Shown one piece after another: positions 3,655 through 6,383 of a stretch of DNA of 6,383 nt; positions within the stretch are counted from its first letter, which is position 1, and every line of letters begins with the position of its first letter. This stretch comes from Parcubacteria group bacterium SW_4_49_11 (GTDB taxonomy: Bacteria > Patescibacteriota > Minisyncoccia > SW-4-49-11): NCBI GenBank assembly GCA_003021915.1, contig PXOY01000053.1, positions 1 to 6,383 of the forward strand, read 5' to 3'. The position numbers and the translations under genes are program-made. The notes below the pieces were generated by a model. It worked only from the letters and a program-made list of their open reading frames with translations. It had not been told where the DNA came from and did not search any database.

Positions 3655-5517
3655 ATGGCCCAAGACAAACAGAAACAAACGCTGGATCCCAACACAGAAG
3701 ACGAGCAGACGAAGCAATTCTTAAAAGGACAAAATACGCTGCGGGACTTTATCGCGCCGGCGAGTCTGTTTATTGATCCGCGATACGCCCAGGTGGGATC
3801 GCAGTACACGCGCACGCTTTATCTTATGACGTATCCGCGTTACTTGACCGCCGGTTGGTTTGCTCCCATTATTTCGCTTGATTACACGATGGATATCTCC
3901 ATGTATCTCTATCCGATGGATAGTAGCCAGATCCTCAAAATTTTAAAGACACGCGTCACGCGGTTTAAAGCCCAGATTATGGCCAACCGTGAGAAAGGGC
4001 GTACGCGTGATCCCATGCTTGAAACAGCCTATAAAGACGCAGAGCGACTCCGAGACGAGTTGCTTCAGGGCACTGAACGCTTTTTCCAAGTGGGTATTTA
4101 CGTCACGGTATACGCGGATAGTTTTGACCAGCTGGAGGAATATGTCGATGAGGTGGATAACATGCTTCAGAACAAAATGGTGTATTCGAAGCCCGCGTTT
4201 TTCCAGTCCGAGCAGGCGTTCAAGACCTCCATGCCGATGCTCAAGGATCAAATTCAGGTGGTTAATAACCTCAACACGTCTCCGCTTTCCACGACGTTTC
4301 CGTTTATTTCCGCGACAATATCCTCCAACAAAGGTATTTTGTACGGAATTAACCGTCACAACAACAGTCTGGTGCTTTTTGACCGTTTCTCGATGGAAAA
4401 CGCGAACGAAGTCATTTTCGGCAAGTCAGGGGCGGGGAAGAGTTATCTCGCGAAACTGGAAATTCTTCGTAGTTTGATTTTGGGCACGACCATTTATGTC
4501 ATTGACCCCGAAGAAGAGTATTCCTATCTCACCGAAGCGGCGGGCGGTACGTTTGTGAAAATTTCGCTTTCGTCCGAGCAACACATCAATCCGTTTGATC
4601 TCCCGGAGCCGCAAGAAGACGAAGACCCGGAAGATATCCTGCGTTCCACCATCGCGGAGTTAATGAGCATGCTTAAGTTAATGTTGGAAGGACAAAATCG
4701 GGAAGACATCCTCACGGCTGAAGAAGAATCAATTCTGGATCAAGCGCTGTACGAGACATATGCGACCAAAGACATCGTGCCCGGCAAAGATTACACTGGG
4801 AAAACTGTCCCCACCCTCTCCGATCTGGAAAGCGTGCTTCAGAATATGGAGGGAGGGGAGAACCTATCCATCAGGCTTTCCAAATACACCAGCGGTAGTT
4901 TCGCAGGATTTATTGATAAGCGTACGAATATTGCGCTTGATAATCAACTCATCGTCTTCAACACCCGAGACATGGAGGAAGAACTGCAACCGTTGGCCAT
5001 GTTCTTAGTCACGCACCATATCTGGAAGCGGATGCGCAGAGAGCTTAAGAAACGTATTCTCATCATTGACGAGGCTTGGGTCTTAATGAAGCATGAGGCA
5101 ACAGCTCAGTTCATGTTCTCTATGGCAAAGCGGGCTCGCAAGTACTACCTCGGGCTTACCACGATCACCCAAGATATTGAAGACTTTTTGGAGTCGGAGT
5201 ACGGCCAGTCCATCCTGACCAACTCCTCCATTCAACTGTTATTAAAACAGTCTCCCGCCTCCATCGACCTCATTAAGGACACATTCTACCTGACCGAAGA
5301 AGAAAAATACCTCCTTCTAGAATCGGACGTGGGAGAGGGAATCTTTTTCGCGGGACGCAAGCACGCCGCCATCAAAGTCGTAGCTTCGTACTCCGAGGAT
5401 CAGATCATCACATCGGACCCTGAAGAGCTTCTTGAAATTGAAGAAGCGAAACGAGAGTACCAAGAGACCAGTCAAGCGAACGAGGAAGGGGCCGAGGAGT
5501 TTTCTTTAGATCTCTAG
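3655..5517 (+). CDS. VirB4-family T4SS ATPase
   Basis: The 620-aa product is a VirB4/TraE-type ATPase that would power assembly or substrate transfer by a type IV secretion or conjugation apparatus at the inner membrane. The N-terminal domain (about 25-225) includes YLMTYPRYLTAGWFAPI (56-72) and the YLYP strand (84-87) typical of Gram-positive-style VirB4, plus a helical insertion (91-140). The ATPase domain follows: Walker A GKSGAGKS at 256-263, YVIDPEEEY at 281-289 with the INPFD segment at 311-315, Walker B ILIIDEAW at 468-475 (D472, E473), TTITQD at 502-507, and NSSIQLLLKQ at 523-532. The C-terminus is acidic. The length fits the family, so the gene looks complete. The ATG at 3655 is 5 nt after the previous stop, with a weak AAGG nearby, so translation is probably coupled. 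Confidence 0.93.
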   Translation: MAQDKQKQTLDPNTEDEQTKQFLKGQNTLRDFIAPASLFIDPRYAQVGSQYTRTLYLMTYPRYLTAGWFAPIISLDYTMDISMYLYPMDSSQILKILKTRVTRFKAQIMANREKGRTRDPMLETAYKDAERLRDELLQGTERFFQVGIYVTVYADSFDQLEEYVDEVDNMLQNKMVYSKPAFFQSEQAFKTSMPMLKDQIQVVNNLNTSPLSTTFPFISATISSNKGILYGINRHNNSLVLFDRFSMENANEVIFGKSGAGKSYLAKLEILRSLILGTTIYVIDPEEEYSYLTEAAGGTFVKISLSSEQHINPFDLPEPQEDEDPEDILRSTIAELMSMLKLMLEGQNREDILTAEEESILDQALYETYATKDIVPGKDYTGKTVPTLSDLESVLQNMEGGENLSIRLSKYTSGSFAGFIDKRTNIALDNQLIVFNTRDMEEELQPLAMFLVTHHIWKRMRRELKKRILIIDEAWVLMKHEATAQFMFSMAKRARKYYLGLTTITQDIEDFLESEYGQSILTNSSIQLLLKQSPASIDLIKDTFYLTEEEKYLLLESDVGEGIFFAGRKHAAIKVVASYSEDQIITSDPEELLEIEEAKREYQETSQANEEGAEEFSLDL

Positions 5518-5520
5518 CGT

Positions 5521-6383
5521 ATGTTGAATCCAGGACTGAAAAAAATACTCATCGCGCTCTCCGGGGTATTGATTATTGCCTTGGGGGGAGTGATTATATA
5601 CAACATCTTTTTCCTCTCAGAAAATACTGACGACGGAGCCTCCGTGGGAGGAAATCAGGAGGAAGAAAATGGTTCCCAAGCTCAACTGGTAAGCGAAGTT
5701 AAGGCCTTAGGACCGACCTCCTTGGGAGACAACCGGCTGAAGTTTTACGAACAAAAAAGCGGCAACGTGGTAGCGATCAACGGGGACGGATCTAGCCGAG
5801 AAGTGCTTGATGACATGAGTATCGACGGCCTCTCCGACGTTCGTTGGGGCCCGAGTGATACCTGGGTAGCCACCAAAGCCGACGGGCAATATTCCACGTC
5901 AAACTATAAAACCGGGCAAAGTCACACGTTCAAATCAAATATCAGCAATCTCTACTTTGTCGGAAGTAAAGTCGTTTATACCTACCAGACTGAGGAAGGC
6001 GTTGATCTCTCCATAGCAGACCCGATCGGTCAAAACTTTGAAAAGTTGGTGGATCTGTCCATGGATGAGATATCTTTGACCCCCCTCCCGCAGACGTTTA
6101 AAATTAGTTACGTGTTAAAACCCACAGCGTATCGGGCATCTTCTTTGACCATTGTCTCGTCCACCACCAAGAAGACAAAGACGTTACTAACGGATAAATT
6201 CGGTCTCCAAGTTTCTTGGGGTCCGAAGGGGAAAAAAGGACTAATATCCTCCACCGCTCAGCGAGGAGGGTCTGAGATGCAATTCAGCGTCATTGATACC
6301 GGGGGAAATGTGCAGCAAACGTTCGGTACCGGCACGGTTATCGATAAAGTCGTTTGGAAAGATCCCAATACCCTATATTTCAC
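5521..6383 (+). CDS. Membrane-anchored beta-propeller-like protein, 3'-truncated
   Basis: The frame opens at ATG 5521, 3 nt after the VirB4 stop, and stays open through the last base, so the C-terminus lies outside the window (287 codons visible). Residues 9-32 form one hydrophobic segment after K7 K8, fitting a signal anchor with the rest extracytoplasmic. A Gly/Glu/Asn/Ser linker (about 33-58) follows. The remainder is beta-rich with a recurring V-x-W-x-x/P signature: VRWGP (107-111), VSWGP (231-235) and VVWKDP (277-282), spaced like blades of a WD40/TolB-like propeller. I do not recognise a named family. The tight spacing indicates co-transcription and coupling with virB4, and in CPR such propeller proteins are commonly found beside VirB4 genes. 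It is plausibly an outward-facing scaffold or adhesion component of the same machine (inference). No clear Shine-Dalgarno is visible. Confidence 0.7.
   Translation, partial: MLNPGLKKILIALSGVLIIALGGVIIYNIFFLSENTDDGASVGGNQEEENGSQAQLVSEVKALGPTSLGDNRLKFYEQKSGNVVAINGDGSSREVLDDMSIDGLSDVRWGPSDTWVATKADGQYSTSNYKTGQSHTFKSNISNLYFVGSKVVYTYQTEEGVDLSIADPIGQNFEKLVDLSMDEISLTPLPQTFKISYVLKPTAYRASSLTIVSSTTKKTKTLLTDKFGLQVSWGPKGKKGLISSTAQRGGSEMQFSVIDTGGNVQQTFGTGTVIDKVVWKDPNTLYF

Overview
The window looks like a piece of a Patescibacteria (CPR) chromosome, probably Parcubacteria-like. I infer this from the pairing of a compact Gram-positive-style VirB4 cluster (a TraC-like N-terminal protein, a 620-aa VirB4 ATPase and a membrane-anchored beta-propeller protein), the apparently leaderless genes, and the heptamer-rich, hairpin-rich intergenic DNA. 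No marker in the window fixes the lineage. TGA, TAA and TAG are all used as stops, so the recoded-UGA lineages are unlikely.

Layout. On the minus strand, from 1099 down to 61, are two exported cell-envelope genes: a lipoprotein with an L,D-transpeptidase (YkuD)-like domain (491-1099) and a small secreted SH3b-like protein (61-372). Each has its own near-consensus sigma70-type promoter and its own hairpin-plus-T-run terminator. A gene-free divergent region (1100-1464) follows. It holds the lipoprotein promoter, a perfect 17-bp inverted repeat with a C-rich/G-rich loop, a 14-bp palindrome, and the rsmA promoter. On the plus strand are rsmA/ksgA (1465-2304), a 670-bp non-coding region (2305-2974), and a tightly packed T4SS-type cluster: 2975-3649, 3655-5517 and 5521 to beyond the window end, with gaps of 5 and 3 nt.

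The most unusual part is 2309-2939. It starts 4 nt after the rsmA stop codon and behaves like one element with two inverted, imperfectly matching arms. Read inward, each arm has AAAAAAGAAGCC, a run of 7-bp repeats each starting with G, GATATAY boxes spaced about one or two helical turns apart and separated by perfect hairpins, the 14-mer GATATACGGTTGTG, and an A/T-centred TCCTC-type palindrome. The 297-bp centre contains no credible gene but has more short-loop palindromes. The outer end of the right arm appears to supply the -35 box of the T4SS cluster promoter.

Functionally, RsmA dimethylates 16S rRNA. The T4SS genes would form a membrane-associated ATP-driven DNA or protein translocation or pilus machine. 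The two minus-strand genes act at the cell wall. All functional statements are family-based inference from the translated sequence.
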